Program-made: the position numbers and the translations under genes
In this document: piece by piece, positions 43,262 through 52,003 of the stretch
Layout: each line of letters begins with the position of its first letter
How positions within the stretch are numbered: the first letter of the stretch is position 1
NCBI GenBank assembly: GCA_023666125.1
Contig: JAMPCN010000002.1
Coordinates: 1-64,000 of the forward strand
Length of the DNA stretch: 64,000 nt
From: Bacillus sp. (in: firmicutes)
Lineage (GTDB): Bacteria; Bacillota; Clostridia; Lachnospirales; Lachnospiraceae
Direction: 5' to 3'
The notes under the pieces: model-generated
The model's database searches: none
What the model was told of the DNA's origin: nothing
Seen by the model: only the letters and a program-made list of their open reading frames with translations

Positions 43262-44395
43262 TTACGCCGATTGATAAAACGCTTTCACCTGCTCGGTGAT
43301 ATATTCCACCTCGTCCGCCGTCAGCGTATAGAACATCGGCAGTCTGAGAAGTCTCTCACTTTCTTTTGTCGTATACTTGTCCTCTCCGTGGAACCTGCCG
43401 AATTTTAATCCCGCCGGTGCGGAATGTAACGGAACATAATGGGAGGCCGGCAGTATCTTTTTTTCTTTCAAAAAAACGTCCAAACGGGTTCTCTCCTCAA
43501 GGTCTTTTGTTTTAATATAGAACATATGCGCATTATGCGTACAATGCTTAGGAATATAAGGCAGTTCGATTCTGCCCTCTTTCGCAAGCGGCGTCAGCAG
43601 CTCCTGATACTGGTTCCATCTGTCCATTCTCGCCCGTGTAATTTCATCCGCCAGTTCTAACTGCGCATACAGATAAGCGGCATTCATATCGCTCGGCAGA
43701 TAAGAAGAGCCATAGTTCTGCCAGCGGTATTTATCGACCTGTCCTCTGAAATATTTACTGCGGTCGGTTCCTTTTTCACGATAAATCTCGGCATCTTCAA
43801 TATACTTTTCATCACGAATAAGCAGCGCGCCGCCCTCACCCATACTGAAATTTTTCGTCTCATGGAAGCTGAAACAGCCGAACTCACCAAACGTGCCGAG
43901 CGCTTTTCCCTTATAGGACGCCATAATGCCCTGCGCCGCATCTTCAACAACCATCAACTGATGCCTCTTGGCAATATCCATAATCGCATCCATCTCACAG
44001 CCTACGCCCGCATAATGTACCGGCGCAATAACCTTCGTCCGCTCTGTAATTGCATCTTCAATCAACGCCTCATCTATGTTCATCGTATCCGGTCTGATAT
44101 CCACAAACACTGCCGTTGCGCCACGCAGAACAAAAGCGTCCGCCGTGGAAACAAACGTATAGGAGGGAAGAATCACCTCGTCACCCTCTTTGATGTCAGC
44201 CAAAAGAGCCGCCAGCTCTGTTGCGTGCGTGCAGGAAGTAGTCAGCAGACACGCCGTCGTTTTCGTCTGTTTTTCAATCCACTCGTTACATTTTTTGGTA
44301 AAAATACCGTCGCCGCATATTTTCTGATTTTCAACAGCCTCTTTTATATAATCCATTTCTTTCCCCGTATAAGGGGGAACATTAAAGTTGATCAT
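43262..44395 (-). CDS. dTDP/UDP-4-keto-6-deoxyhexose aminotransferase (WecE/RffA-like)
   Basis: A DegT/DnrJ/EryC1/StrS enzyme of 377 residues, with INFNVPPYTGKEMDYI at the N-terminus, EDAAQGI (151-157) and PLP Lys181 in SFHETKNFSMGEGG. That SFHxTKN form is typical of WecE/RffA, which makes dTDP-4-amino-4,6-dideoxygalactose. rmlA/rmlB for the dTDP-keto sugar are not in the window. The start at 44395 has GGAAAGGAAAG seven bases upstream. It is separate in sequence from the PglE- and PseC-like aminotransferases here. Confidence 0.88.
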   Translation of the reverse strand: MINFNVPPYTGKEMDYIKEAVENQKICGDGIFTKKCNEWIEKQTKTTACLLTTSCTHATELAALLADIKEGDEVILPSYTFVSTADAFVLRGATAVFVDIRPDTMNIDEALIEDAITERTKVIAPVHYAGVGCEMDAIMDIAKRHQLMVVEDAAQGIMASYKGKALGTFGEFGCFSFHETKNFSMGEGGALLIRDEKYIEDAEIYREKGTDRSKYFRGQVDKYRWQNYGSSYLPSDMNAAYLYAQLELADEITRARMDRWNQYQELLTPLAKEGRIELPYIPKHCTHNAHMFYIKTKDLEERTRLDVFLKEKKILPASHYVPLHSAPAGLKFGRFHGEDKYTTKESERLLRLPMFYTLTADEVEYITEQVKAFYQSA

Positions 44396-44430
44396 GTCAT
44401 TTCTTTCCTTTCCCCGAAAACGCTCTTTCC

Positions 44431-44460
44431 ATTTTATCACAAAATATGCCCACTGTGCAA
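44431..44460 (-). promoter_or_regulatory. Possible sigma-A promoter before the WecE-like gene
   Basis: TTGCAC (44455-44460) and TAAAAT (44431-44436) on the minus strand are 18 bases apart. The -10 is good, the -35 weak. Confidence 0.35.
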
Positions 44461-44467
44461 CGACGCG

Positions 44468-46267
44468 CTACTCATACACCGCATAACGCATATTGCAGAA
44501 AGTTTCCTCATAACCATAATCCTCTAAAAATTGCAGCAAAACCTGCAATTTTTCATCCTCGTCGTAAGCTTTTTCATCGACGCCGAACCACGCATATGCC
44601 TCCGCGTCCTCCCCTCTGTACGCGGCGATAGCGGACGCGGTGATAACGACAGGCCGCTCCTTTTGCATATTCTGCTCCACAGCCCGCATATCCTCCTCAA
44701 ACTGCGTCATCCTATAGGAATCCAAATCCGGCCACGAAGTGGAAATTGCCGTCGGCATATCCAGAAAATAACTAAGCCCCGGAACTTCGCCGTATAAAAT
44801 CACCTTTCTGCCCGCAAAATCCTGTTGTTTCGCATATGCTGTCAAATCGGTAAAAAGTTCCGCATTCTCTTTATTCGTATAAATGCCTTTTACTTTGGGG
44901 ATGGCGGTAAGCAGGGTATCTCTTTTTTCTCCCCAGACGCCGTCCAGAAAAACAAACTGTGTATGAAACCCGATACTCTGGATAAAAAGCATCAGCCCCA
45001 ATACCAGCGCCATACTTTTCCACGGAATATGCACTTCTTTTTTCCATGTCCGCAGAAAATACCCGAAGCAGATACAGAGCGTAAACGGCGCCGCCAGAAA
45101 CAGATTATTAATGATTGGATAAAGTTTATTATTACCCCCAAGCGGCGTCAAAAATATCTGCAGTAAAACAAGCAGCGCTAAAACCTTATCCTCCATCCTG
45201 CGCTTTTTACTTACAAGAACAGCCGCGGCACAGCCAATCGTTACCAACAGAAACAAAACCGCCCATTGATACATACTGGTATAGGCGGCGTAATAACGGA
45301 AATCAAACATACCCCGTCCCCAGTAGAAACGTACCAGCACGCAGCATACCGCTATACACAGCAGAAAATAAACAGCCTTTCCTTTCTGCGGCGCCACTTT
45401 CTGCTTGATAAAATACAAAACATACATTCCGCCGATACAGACAAGCGCAAAAATAAGCCAGTATAATCCTTTCCCATATTCTCCAAACATTCCCGTGAGC
45501 ATGGCATCCGGTTTATAATCCTGCGCCTTATCCGTCATGGCAAACAGGCTGTATACCATCTTCGGATAAGCGTCCACTCCGTATTGAATACAGATAGAAA
45601 GAAACGGTATACCAAAGCCGAGCAGATAGCCGATAATGCACACTAACGTTTCCCGAAACGCCTGCTGCAGTTTTTCTTTTTGCAGCCACGCCCCATACCA
45701 CAAGGCAAGGATAAAAGCCGCCTGTACGATATTGGGCATCCGCACCGCCACATTGGCTCCCAGACAGATGCCCGCCAAAAACAACAGGCAAATCCGCGTT
45801 TTTTCTTTTTCCGTACAGATTCCCTGATATAACAGTAAAATACCCGCTCCCATCATCAAATACGTCAGATAATGATACAATCCTGTCGTCGGCGCCCAGC
45901 AGAGGCTAAGCGCAAGTATCTCTCCGGCAAAGACAAGCCAGGCGGGCATTTTCTTACGAAGAACAAAATAAAAAAGCAGCGCCGTAAACGAAACAAGCAG
46001 ACCGGTATAAAAATACATACCGATAAGCGTATTTCCTTTCGGAAGCTGCATCATAAGCCAGCCCACGACATTGGCAAGATAGGTTGCTGCCATCCATGTT
46101 CCCTTTGCAGACGGAAAATACTGAAAATTGGCGAGACTATAAGAAGTGTCTGCCACATCCAGCCCCTGATTAATTTTTATCAGCGGATAAAAAGCTAAGA
46201 TGATGACAAACAGGCCGTCCTCTATATAACTGCAATATTTCCGGTATAACTGTCCTATTTTTTCCAT
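44468..46267 (-). CDS. Polytopic membrane protein, unassigned, possible GT-C
   Basis: This 599-residue protein has about 11-13 membrane segments and a C-terminal outside domain of ~140 residues. Its first outside loop contains KINQGLDVADTSYSLANF (about 27-44), with Asp residues soon after helix 1 as in GT-C enzymes. No family is certain. The start overlaps the end of the acyltransferase-3 gene by 13 bases. It is similar in size and layout to the protein at 41480, but the sequences differ clearly. Confidence 0.7.
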   Translation of the reverse strand: MEKIGQLYRKYCSYIEDGLFVIILAFYPLIKINQGLDVADTSYSLANFQYFPSAKGTWMAATYLANVVGWLMMQLPKGNTLIGMYFYTGLLVSFTALLFYFVLRKKMPAWLVFAGEILALSLCWAPTTGLYHYLTYLMMGAGILLLYQGICTEKEKTRICLLFLAGICLGANVAVRMPNIVQAAFILALWYGAWLQKEKLQQAFRETLVCIIGYLLGFGIPFLSICIQYGVDAYPKMVYSLFAMTDKAQDYKPDAMLTGMFGEYGKGLYWLIFALVCIGGMYVLYFIKQKVAPQKGKAVYFLLCIAVCCVLVRFYWGRGMFDFRYYAAYTSMYQWAVLFLLVTIGCAAAVLVSKKRRMEDKVLALLVLLQIFLTPLGGNNKLYPIINNLFLAAPFTLCICFGYFLRTWKKEVHIPWKSMALVLGLMLFIQSIGFHTQFVFLDGVWGEKRDTLLTAIPKVKGIYTNKENAELFTDLTAYAKQQDFAGRKVILYGEVPGLSYFLDMPTAISTSWPDLDSYRMTQFEEDMRAVEQNMQKERPVVITASAIAAYRGEDAEAYAWFGVDEKAYDEDEKLQVLLQFLEDYGYEETFCNMRYAVYE

Positions 46268-47310
46268 TTTTTCCCTATGACCTCAAATAAATATGTCCTT
46301 ACAAAATCCGTCAGCGCGCCCGCCGCATAAACAATCAGGATGCAGAGAACCATATGGGGAATAAACAGCCATGAATCCCGCACCTTATCTATCTGCAGCC
46401 ATTTCATCCACTCATATCTGACCAGGATATGCTCATGCAAAAGATAAACGCCTAACGTATACGGTGCGAGATGTCTGATGATTTCCGCCGTCTTTCCCTC
46501 CGGTATCTGCATATTTTTAAATGCCATAAAAAGCCCCACGGAGGCAAGCAGAATACAAATATGGTTTAATGTATACGGCTCCTCCTCATAATAACTCAAT
46601 TTTCCGGTCTTAGCCACCACCATGCCCGATATAGCGGAAAGCGCAAACGCACACAGACACATAAGAACATATAGTTTTATTCCATGCCCTTTCCTATCCA
46701 GCCATTCGATACCATAGAGCCTGATATATGCCGCGATTAAAAAAAGGCACAGCAGCCAGCCGAAATCATATCCGCCCTTGTCCATGACAAGAGCAACCGG
46801 CACGATACTCTTTTCCACCGAAAAAAACAACAGCAAAAGAACAATCACTGTCTGTAACGTCTTTTTTTCCATCTTCCGTACGCCTGCTGCCAGTATCGGC
46901 GCAAACAAAAACAGATACAAATACGCCGTCGCGAACCAGTAATGCTCCGTTGAAATCGGCAGGATAAAGCCAATCCAGTCATAGGCGTTTAAATCGCTCC
47001 ATGCTATAACGCCCGTACCAATCAGAATAAACGGAATTAGGACGGAATAAAAAAGTATCTGCATAAGTAACGATAAAATGCGCTGAGGTTTCCATTTCGC
47101 CTCCACCATAAAGTAGCCGCTAAGAAGCACATAGCAGTTAAGCGACGGCACAACAAACGCCTTGAAAAGCTGCAATACGCTATAAATCGGCGTCCATCCA
47201 CTGCCATCATAAGACGTGATATTCCCTTTTACGATATAATGACTCCCGATTACCATAAGAATCGCTACCATGCGCAGTAATTCAAAATTTGCCTGCCGCT
47301 TAGACGCCAT
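46255..47310 (-). CDS. Acyltransferase family 3 (OafA-like) membrane protein
   Basis: This 351-residue protein has about ten membrane segments and the family start QANFELLRMVAILMVIGSHY (6-25), with the Arg and His that the family uses. Acyltransferase-3 proteins move acetyl or other acyl groups to extracytoplasmic sugars. There is no fused SGNH domain. It is a second, ACP-independent O-acylation activity beside the MBOAT module. It overlaps the following membrane-protein gene by 13 bases. Confidence 0.85.
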   Translation of the reverse strand: MASKRQANFELLRMVAILMVIGSHYIVKGNITSYDGSGWTPIYSVLQLFKAFVVPSLNCYVLLSGYFMVEAKWKPQRILSLLMQILFYSVLIPFILIGTGVIAWSDLNAYDWIGFILPISTEHYWFATAYLYLFLFAPILAAGVRKMEKKTLQTVIVLLLLFFSVEKSIVPVALVMDKGGYDFGWLLCLFLIAAYIRLYGIEWLDRKGHGIKLYVLMCLCAFALSAISGMVVAKTGKLSYYEEEPYTLNHICILLASVGLFMAFKNMQIPEGKTAEIIRHLAPYTLGVYLLHEHILVRYEWMKWLQIDKVRDSWLFIPHMVLCILIVYAAGALTDFVRTYLFEVIGKKWKK

Positions 47311-47330
47311 ATCATCACCCCGCCAGAATA

Positions 47331-47759
47331 TTACTTTTCTTTAAAAATCCATAGTTTACTTAAAAAATAATTTGTCACAATTACAATGAACTGTCCTATC
47401 AGTTTAGCAATATATTGATTCATATCTGCAATGTCTACCATCAGATACATGAGCGCGACTTCCAACACCTCTGTTGCAATCCTTGCGCCAATGAAAGATG
47501 CAAACTCCTTGGCAAGACTTGCCGCATTCATATTTTTACTTTTAAATACAAAAGTATGATTCGTCCAATAGGCAAAAACTACTGTCAACACCCATGAAAA
47601 CACGGTTGCAACCAAATGATTTATATGCAGCATTGACACAAAAATATAATACAGCACATAGTTCAACACAAAGGCAAGAAAGCCAAAAATAAGGTAATTG
47701 AATCCTTCCTCATGTTTTTTATACAATCCCCAACAATATTCCCACAATTTTTTCATCAT
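47331..47759 (-). CDS. GtrA-family membrane protein
   Basis: This 142-residue protein has four membrane helices and typical GtrA blocks: NYLIFGFLAFVLNYVLYY, WTNHTFVF and a conserved tail NYFLSKLWIFKEK. GtrA-like proteins are thought to help flip undecaprenyl-phosphate-sugar made by GtrB. The start at 47759 has AGG five bases upstream and leaves a 14-base gap to the end of the ABC transporter gene. The GtrB-like gene at 39997 is its likely partner. Confidence 0.88.
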   Translation of the reverse strand: MMKKLWEYCWGLYKKHEEGFNYLIFGFLAFVLNYVLYYIFVSMLHINHLVATVFSWVLTVVFAYWTNHTFVFKSKNMNAASLAKEFASFIGARIATEVLEVALMYLMVDIADMNQYIAKLIGQFIVIVTNYFLSKLWIFKEK

Positions 47760-47773
47760 GAATACCTGTCTTT

Positions 47774-49525
47774 CTATCGTTCTCTTGCGGCTTTCCCGTT
47801 TTCTATGCGGTAGACCATATCGCACTTTTCTATCGTCTGTAATCTGTGCGCAATAATAATCAATGTCTTACGTCCATGCAGCCTGTTAATGGATTCCATA
47901 ATCGCCGCCTCCGTATCGTTATCCAGCGCCGAGGTCGCTTCGTCCAACACTAATACCTCCGGGTCCTCAAACAACGCCCTGGCAATGCCGATACGCTGTC
48001 TCTGCCCTCCCGATATGCGGATTCCACGTTCGCCGATACTTGTATCAAGCCCCTCCGGAAGCCCTCTTACAAACTCGTCAAGCTGCGCTTCTTTTAACGC
48101 CTGCCATACCTTATCATCGTCGATATCCTCCTCGGCATAACCAAACGCGACATTTTTCCGGATGGAATCGTCTATCATAAAAATACTCTGCGGAATATAG
48201 CCGATATTTTTTAACCACTCCTTATAATGGTCTCTCACTTCCACGCCATCCGCCAAAATATCGCCGCTTTGCAGTCGTAAAAGCCCTAACAGAATATCCA
48301 CCACCGTTGTCTTGCCGGAACCGGATGTTCCCACGATACCCACGCTCTTGCCAATCGGAATCTCCATATTTGCCTTATCAAAAATAAGGACGTCCGTATG
48401 CGGATATTTATAAGTAATATTTTTCAGTTCAATCTTATCTTTAATCTCCAGTTTTTGCACCTGAATTTTCTGCCGATAAGTTTCCGCATCATAGTCAACA
48501 CTCTCGTCTCTTATTTCTTCCTGCAAATTGTCGCTGACGCCCATAAAGAACGGTTCAAAATAGGCAATTGACGTTAAGTGGTTATTGATTCTGTTCGCAC
48601 AGGGAATCAGGCGCATGGCCACCAATGCAAGCAGCGTAATCTGCGGCATAATATCAATCACTTCCGTTCCCCGTAAAAGCTGTAACATCATATATAAAAC
48701 CATCCCCGCAATCGCTACCGTTTCGATTAAAAGCCTGGGCGTGGCATTATATAAATTATATCTTTGCACGGCGCTTACATATCCCGCGCCGCACTTGGAG
48801 TATTCGTTGATAAAATAATTTTCCCGACAGGCAATCTTAATTTCCTTAATCCCCATCACGGACTGGTCTATCCATTTATACAATCCGCTGTAATAATCCT
48901 GATTTTCCTCTCCCGCTTTTTTCATAATCGGTTTTAATATACATTTGATGACAAATAACACGACCAGCAAGAGAAGCGTGACGGTAATGCTCATCCAGAC
49001 ATCCGTTACAAGACTTATACCCGCCAGACAGACAAAGACGATGCACTCGCTGCACAACTGCAGCAAGGCTAAAATCAGTCCGTACATATTATTGACATCC
49101 GAAGTAATGCTTCTCTGGATAACCGCCGTATCCGCATTCAGATAATATTCATAAGGACGCTGCATAAAATTAATCATCATCCTTCTGGATGTAGCGAATT
49201 GATTCGTATATACAAACTTCAACTGCACTTTCTGCTGGAAAAACAGGAACATATTTTTGATGGCAAAGATGATAATAAGTGCCGACATAACAAGAATCAT
49301 CAAATCCCTTGTATTATCAATCCCAAATACCTGACAGATAAATTGAAGATAGGCGTGGTTGTCTATGGCGTTTTCTTCCAAAACCACATTCATGACAGGC
49401 AGAATAGACGATACGCCAAGTGTTTCCAGTACGCCTCCAATCAGCATGATAACAATTAACAGCATCATCTTTCTCTTCTGCTTCTTATCCAGTAACAGCA
49501 TTAATTTCTTATATATTTTCTTCAT
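47774..49525 (-). CDS. PglK-like ABC transporter (permease-ATPase fusion)
   Basis: This 583-residue half-transporter has six membrane segments in its first ~310 residues and an ATPase domain with Walker A GTSGSGKT (399-406), signature SGGQ (505-508), Walker B LVLDEA (525-530) and His560. It probably flips an undecaprenyl-diphosphate-linked glycan. No Wzx flippase is in the window, so this and the related protein at the left edge may do the flipping. The gene has a strong promoter of its own (49590-49618) and is followed by GtrA. Confidence 0.9.
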   Translation of the reverse strand: MKKIYKKLMLLLDKKQKRKMMLLIVIMLIGGVLETLGVSSILPVMNVVLEENAIDNHAYLQFICQVFGIDNTRDLMILVMSALIIIFAIKNMFLFFQQKVQLKFVYTNQFATSRRMMINFMQRPYEYYLNADTAVIQRSITSDVNNMYGLILALLQLCSECIVFVCLAGISLVTDVWMSITVTLLLLVVLFVIKCILKPIMKKAGEENQDYYSGLYKWIDQSVMGIKEIKIACRENYFINEYSKCGAGYVSAVQRYNLYNATPRLLIETVAIAGMVLYMMLQLLRGTEVIDIMPQITLLALVAMRLIPCANRINNHLTSIAYFEPFFMGVSDNLQEEIRDESVDYDAETYRQKIQVQKLEIKDKIELKNITYKYPHTDVLIFDKANMEIPIGKSVGIVGTSGSGKTTVVDILLGLLRLQSGDILADGVEVRDHYKEWLKNIGYIPQSIFMIDDSIRKNVAFGYAEEDIDDDKVWQALKEAQLDEFVRGLPEGLDTSIGERGIRISGGQRQRIGIARALFEDPEVLVLDEATSALDNDTEAAIMESINRLHGRKTLIIIAHRLQTIEKCDMVYRIENGKAARER

Positions 49526-49589
49526 TTTGCATTTTCACCTTAAATATTGCCGTTTCCATTCTCTTTCCCGTGATGAAAGAAGATTACAT

Positions 49590-49618
49590 ATTTTACCACA
49601 GCTCTTTCCATTAGTCAA
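49590..49618 (-). promoter_or_regulatory. Sigma-A promoter for the ABC/GtrA operon
   Basis: On the minus strand TTGACT (49613-49618, 5 of 6) and TAAAAT (49590-49595, 5 of 6) are 17 bases apart. It overlaps the last codons of the gene at 49615 and stands about 65 bases before the ABC transporter start. It is one of the best promoter matches in the window. Confidence 0.65.
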
Positions 49619-50706
49619 AGCTGTTCATTCTGTCTGTGCAATTCGGGCGCTTCGTACCTGTCGAGGAAATCCTCCCCTAAAAACAATATTTCCTCGGCAA
49701 ATTGAATCCCGTTTGGCACGGTCAGCACGGAAATCACCCTTTTAAAGACAAGCCCAGGAATAAAATTTAAAATCTCCATCGGGAACATTCCGCTTAGTAT
49801 GATATGCTCCGGAAACTCCTTTGTATAATCAAGAACATCCCTTGGATGCGGTTTAATCAGCACCAGCGCTTTTTTGCCGTCTATTTCCCCGTATTCTGTA
49901 ATAATATCCGTAAAAATCTTCTTTCTAATATCCAGACTGCAGAGCGGTTCCGAAAGCACCAGTATTTTATCTGTATCGCCACAATCCAGTTTCTTTTGCA
50001 GCTCGTCCATATTTTCGATAAAAAGATGAATCAGGATGTCCTTATCCTGCGCCGATAAATGCTCCACGAGTTCTGCGCGCGGCTTTTCTATATATTTATC
50101 ACACGGATACGGCACAACGCTTTTATCATTAATTTCCATATCCAGACAATATTTTCCATAGCCGTTTTGAATAAAAATCAGGTTGCGGGCGGACATCCAT
50201 GCCTTGAGCGCAAAATGCCCTTTATTGTCATAACGCGCCGTATCGTAATATTGAATACAGTTTAATCCGTCCTCCAGCGCATGATAATAAATTTTCCGAT
50301 AGCTTAAATAATAACCGATGGGGTCTGAATCACAGAATACATAAATATCCCGATAGCCTTTAAAATCCACCGGCACATACGGTTCCTGCAGTTTTCCAAG
50401 CAGCTTCGTATATTTGATACGGGCAAGCATATTTAATACGATATTTCCCCTGTCCTTATGATACTTCTTTAGCTGCGGGAAAAAAACATCCTCTTTTTCA
50501 TCGAACATAAACACTTCGTCAAACAGCCCGCATCTTTCGGCTCTTTCTTTCAGATTGCCGAAATTATTAGACATTGTGCTGAGTACCAAATCCGCCATAC
50601 CGCGCTTGTTATCCGGCAGGTTCAGTTCTTTCAGACACGCCACATAAACATGATAGTAAGTGTGGCATACATAAATTCTTTTTTTGGCAGGGATTTTTGT
50701 TATCAT
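49615..50706 (-). CDS. Sialyltransferase-like (GT52/GT38-type) nonulosonate transferase
   Basis: This 363-residue soluble protein has the two short motifs shared by bacterial sialyltransferases: an acid-acid-Gly triplet in HALEDGLN (Glu145-Asp146-Gly147) and the His-Pro motif in IKPHPRD (His287-Pro288), then PNGIQF (331-336). No transmembrane segment is seen. Because CMP-pseudaminic acid genes lie 6-14 kb away, I infer a transferase for Pse or a similar nonulosonic acid. Overall similarity to a named family is low, so the assignment rests on motifs and context. GAGG stands before the ATG. Confidence 0.65.
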   Translation of the reverse strand: MITKIPAKKRIYVCHTYYHVYVACLKELNLPDNKRGMADLVLSTMSNNFGNLKERAERCGLFDEVFMFDEKEDVFFPQLKKYHKDRGNIVLNMLARIKYTKLLGKLQEPYVPVDFKGYRDIYVFCDSDPIGYYLSYRKIYYHALEDGLNCIQYYDTARYDNKGHFALKAWMSARNLIFIQNGYGKYCLDMEINDKSVVPYPCDKYIEKPRAELVEHLSAQDKDILIHLFIENMDELQKKLDCGDTDKILVLSEPLCSLDIRKKIFTDIITEYGEIDGKKALVLIKPHPRDVLDYTKEFPEHIILSGMFPMEILNFIPGLVFKRVISVLTVPNGIQFAEEILFLGEDFLDRYEAPELHRQNEQL

Positions 50707-50744
50707 TTTCAGTCCTCTGTTTGGGTATATTATTACTATATCCG

Positions 50745-50933
50745 CTATATGGAAAACTTTTGAACTTCCTCTTTCGTTAAATCAATCAATTTCTTGCCAC
50801 ACTGCTTGGCATACCTTGACAATTCCAGCAAGTTCACATGGCAGGAAGGGGCATTTACATATGGATTAGGTTGTTCATAATAGCCCGGTTGAAGCGTCGC
50901 ATTTTCCAAAAATTTAGGTTTCGTTCCATTCAT
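50745..50933 (-). CDS. Small protein, overlaps GNAT-like gene
   Basis: A 62-residue protein (MNGTKPKFLENATLQ...) with a Pro/Asn/Tyr-rich first half (PGYYEQPNPYVNAP) and a helical Lys-rich tail. The ATG at 50933 has TGGAGG nine bases upstream, a strong ribosome site inside the end of the preceding gene, and the genes overlap by 20 bases, so they are coupled. I do not know the family. The arrangement resembles a two-gene toxin-antitoxin or accessory module. The DNA is more AT-rich than the glycan genes around it. Confidence 0.65.
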   Translation of the reverse strand: MNGTKPKFLENATLQPGYYEQPNPYVNAPSCHVNLLELSRYAKQCGKKLIDLTKEEVQKFSI

Positions 50934-51474
50934 AGTGATACACCTCCAATAATTGTTTTGCCTGTTCCTCATCAATGAAAAATTGATATTGATGAAGCAT
51001 TCCTAAATATTCCGCATGAAATACATCAATATAATGTTCTAATAATTCTTCATTCGCTGCAAAACCATGCATAGCGCCTTCATATCCCCATTGAATTGAT
51101 TTATCAGCCGCTATAGCAAATAAATGACCACCAACGCCTTCATATCGTTGGCTGCCAAATTCATGCTTATTGTTATGTGGCGCTGTACAAGCCCAATGGA
51201 GATAAGCCGCATGAGAATCTATATCATTTCTGATTCCTATTAACCCTTGTATTTCATTATTGTCCTTTAACGCCAATGCATAGACTTCAACATTCTTTGG
51301 TATCTCATTCCAATTAATATGCCAACCATCCTGCTTTTGAAATTTTTTCAAATATGCACGGCTTTCAATTCTAAATACTACTGTTTCTTTGAGGTCTCCT
51401 GTTTCTGTATCTTTCAAGCACGGAACAACATAATCAATCCAGATATCAATACAGCCTTGTTCTATTGCCGACAT
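50914..51474 (-). CDS. GNAT-like acetyltransferase domain protein
   Basis: This 186-residue protein looks like a GNAT fold: central strands VEVYALALKDNNEIQGLIGIR (in two strands), a cofactor-loop-like RYEGVGGHLFAIAADKSIQWG (about 119-139) and GAMHGFAANEELLEHYID. AAAGGG precedes the ATG by eight bases. It overlaps a 62-residue gene at its end. GNAT enzymes paired with a small partner often act as toxins on tRNA, but in those the GNAT gene usually follows its antitoxin; here it comes first. Function unproven. Confidence 0.7.
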   Translation of the reverse strand: MSAIEQGCIDIWIDYVVPCLKDTETGDLKETVVFRIESRAYLKKFQKQDGWHINWNEIPKNVEVYALALKDNNEIQGLIGIRNDIDSHAAYLHWACTAPHNNKHEFGSQRYEGVGGHLFAIAADKSIQWGYEGAMHGFAANEELLEHYIDVFHAEYLGMLHQYQFFIDEEQAKQLLEVYHYEWNET

Positions 51475-51548
51475 TTCATTTTCCCTTTCATATATTTAAT
51501 ATTTTATTATACCATAACAGTTCTTTTTCCTCCGCTTTCATGCGGTAA

Positions 51549-51866
51549 TTATTCTTTTAGCAATTTATATCGCCATATTCTATTAGCTCCATAAGCTTCA
51601 ATTTTCTCTTGCTCTTGCAGCTTCCGAAGTAATTGCCTCGCTCTACGTTCTTTTATATCCAAAAGAATACAAATATCCCTGCAAGAACATTCTGATTCTT
51701 CTGATAAATATTGAAGTATCTTCTCCAACTGCTGCTCCGTTTTTATCGGCATTTTTTTATCGGCACTTTTTGCCGATAAATTTTTGCCGGTATTTTTAGT
51801 ATCATAATTCAGATTTTTAAGAATCAGCCAAAATTCTACTAATTGAATCCTGTAATGATATTTCAT
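51549..51866 (-). CDS. Winged-helix DNA-binding protein (small)
   Basis: This 105-residue protein has a basic N-terminal half and a C-terminal helix-turn-helix/wing: LEKILQYLSEESECSCRDIC, LDIKERRARQLLRKLQEQ and a wing strand IEAYGANRIWRYK. That pattern is typical of wHTH domains found alone or at the end of Fic and AAA-4 proteins. No clear ribosome site precedes the ATG, so it may be a C-terminal remnant of a larger gene. It lies in an AT-rich patch between the GNAT pair and a decayed Rpn gene. Confidence 0.6.
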   Translation of the reverse strand: MKYHYRIQLVEFWLILKNLNYDTKNTGKNLSAKSADKKMPIKTEQQLEKILQYLSEESECSCRDICILLDIKERRARQLLRKLQEQEKIEAYGANRIWRYKLLKE

Positions 51867-52003
51867 ATTATATTACTATATCGTTGTATTTTCTACCATT
51901 TTTATATTTTATTCCATATTCTCTTTCATCTTCCCCTCGTTGGATTTACTTATTGTTCCCCCTTTTATGCGTAAGAAAAATTTTACCAAAGAAAGGCATG
52001 TCT

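Noticed and set aside
43862..44527. Plus-strand open frame of 221 codons opposite the WecE-like gene
   Set aside because: It is the antisense of a clear aminotransferase and its promoter region, with a Cys/His/Arg-rich composition unlike real proteins here.
50745..50975. Small gene starting at 50975
   Set aside because: The ATG at 50933 has the strong TGGAGG site; the longer frame would lie deeper in the GNAT gene without one.
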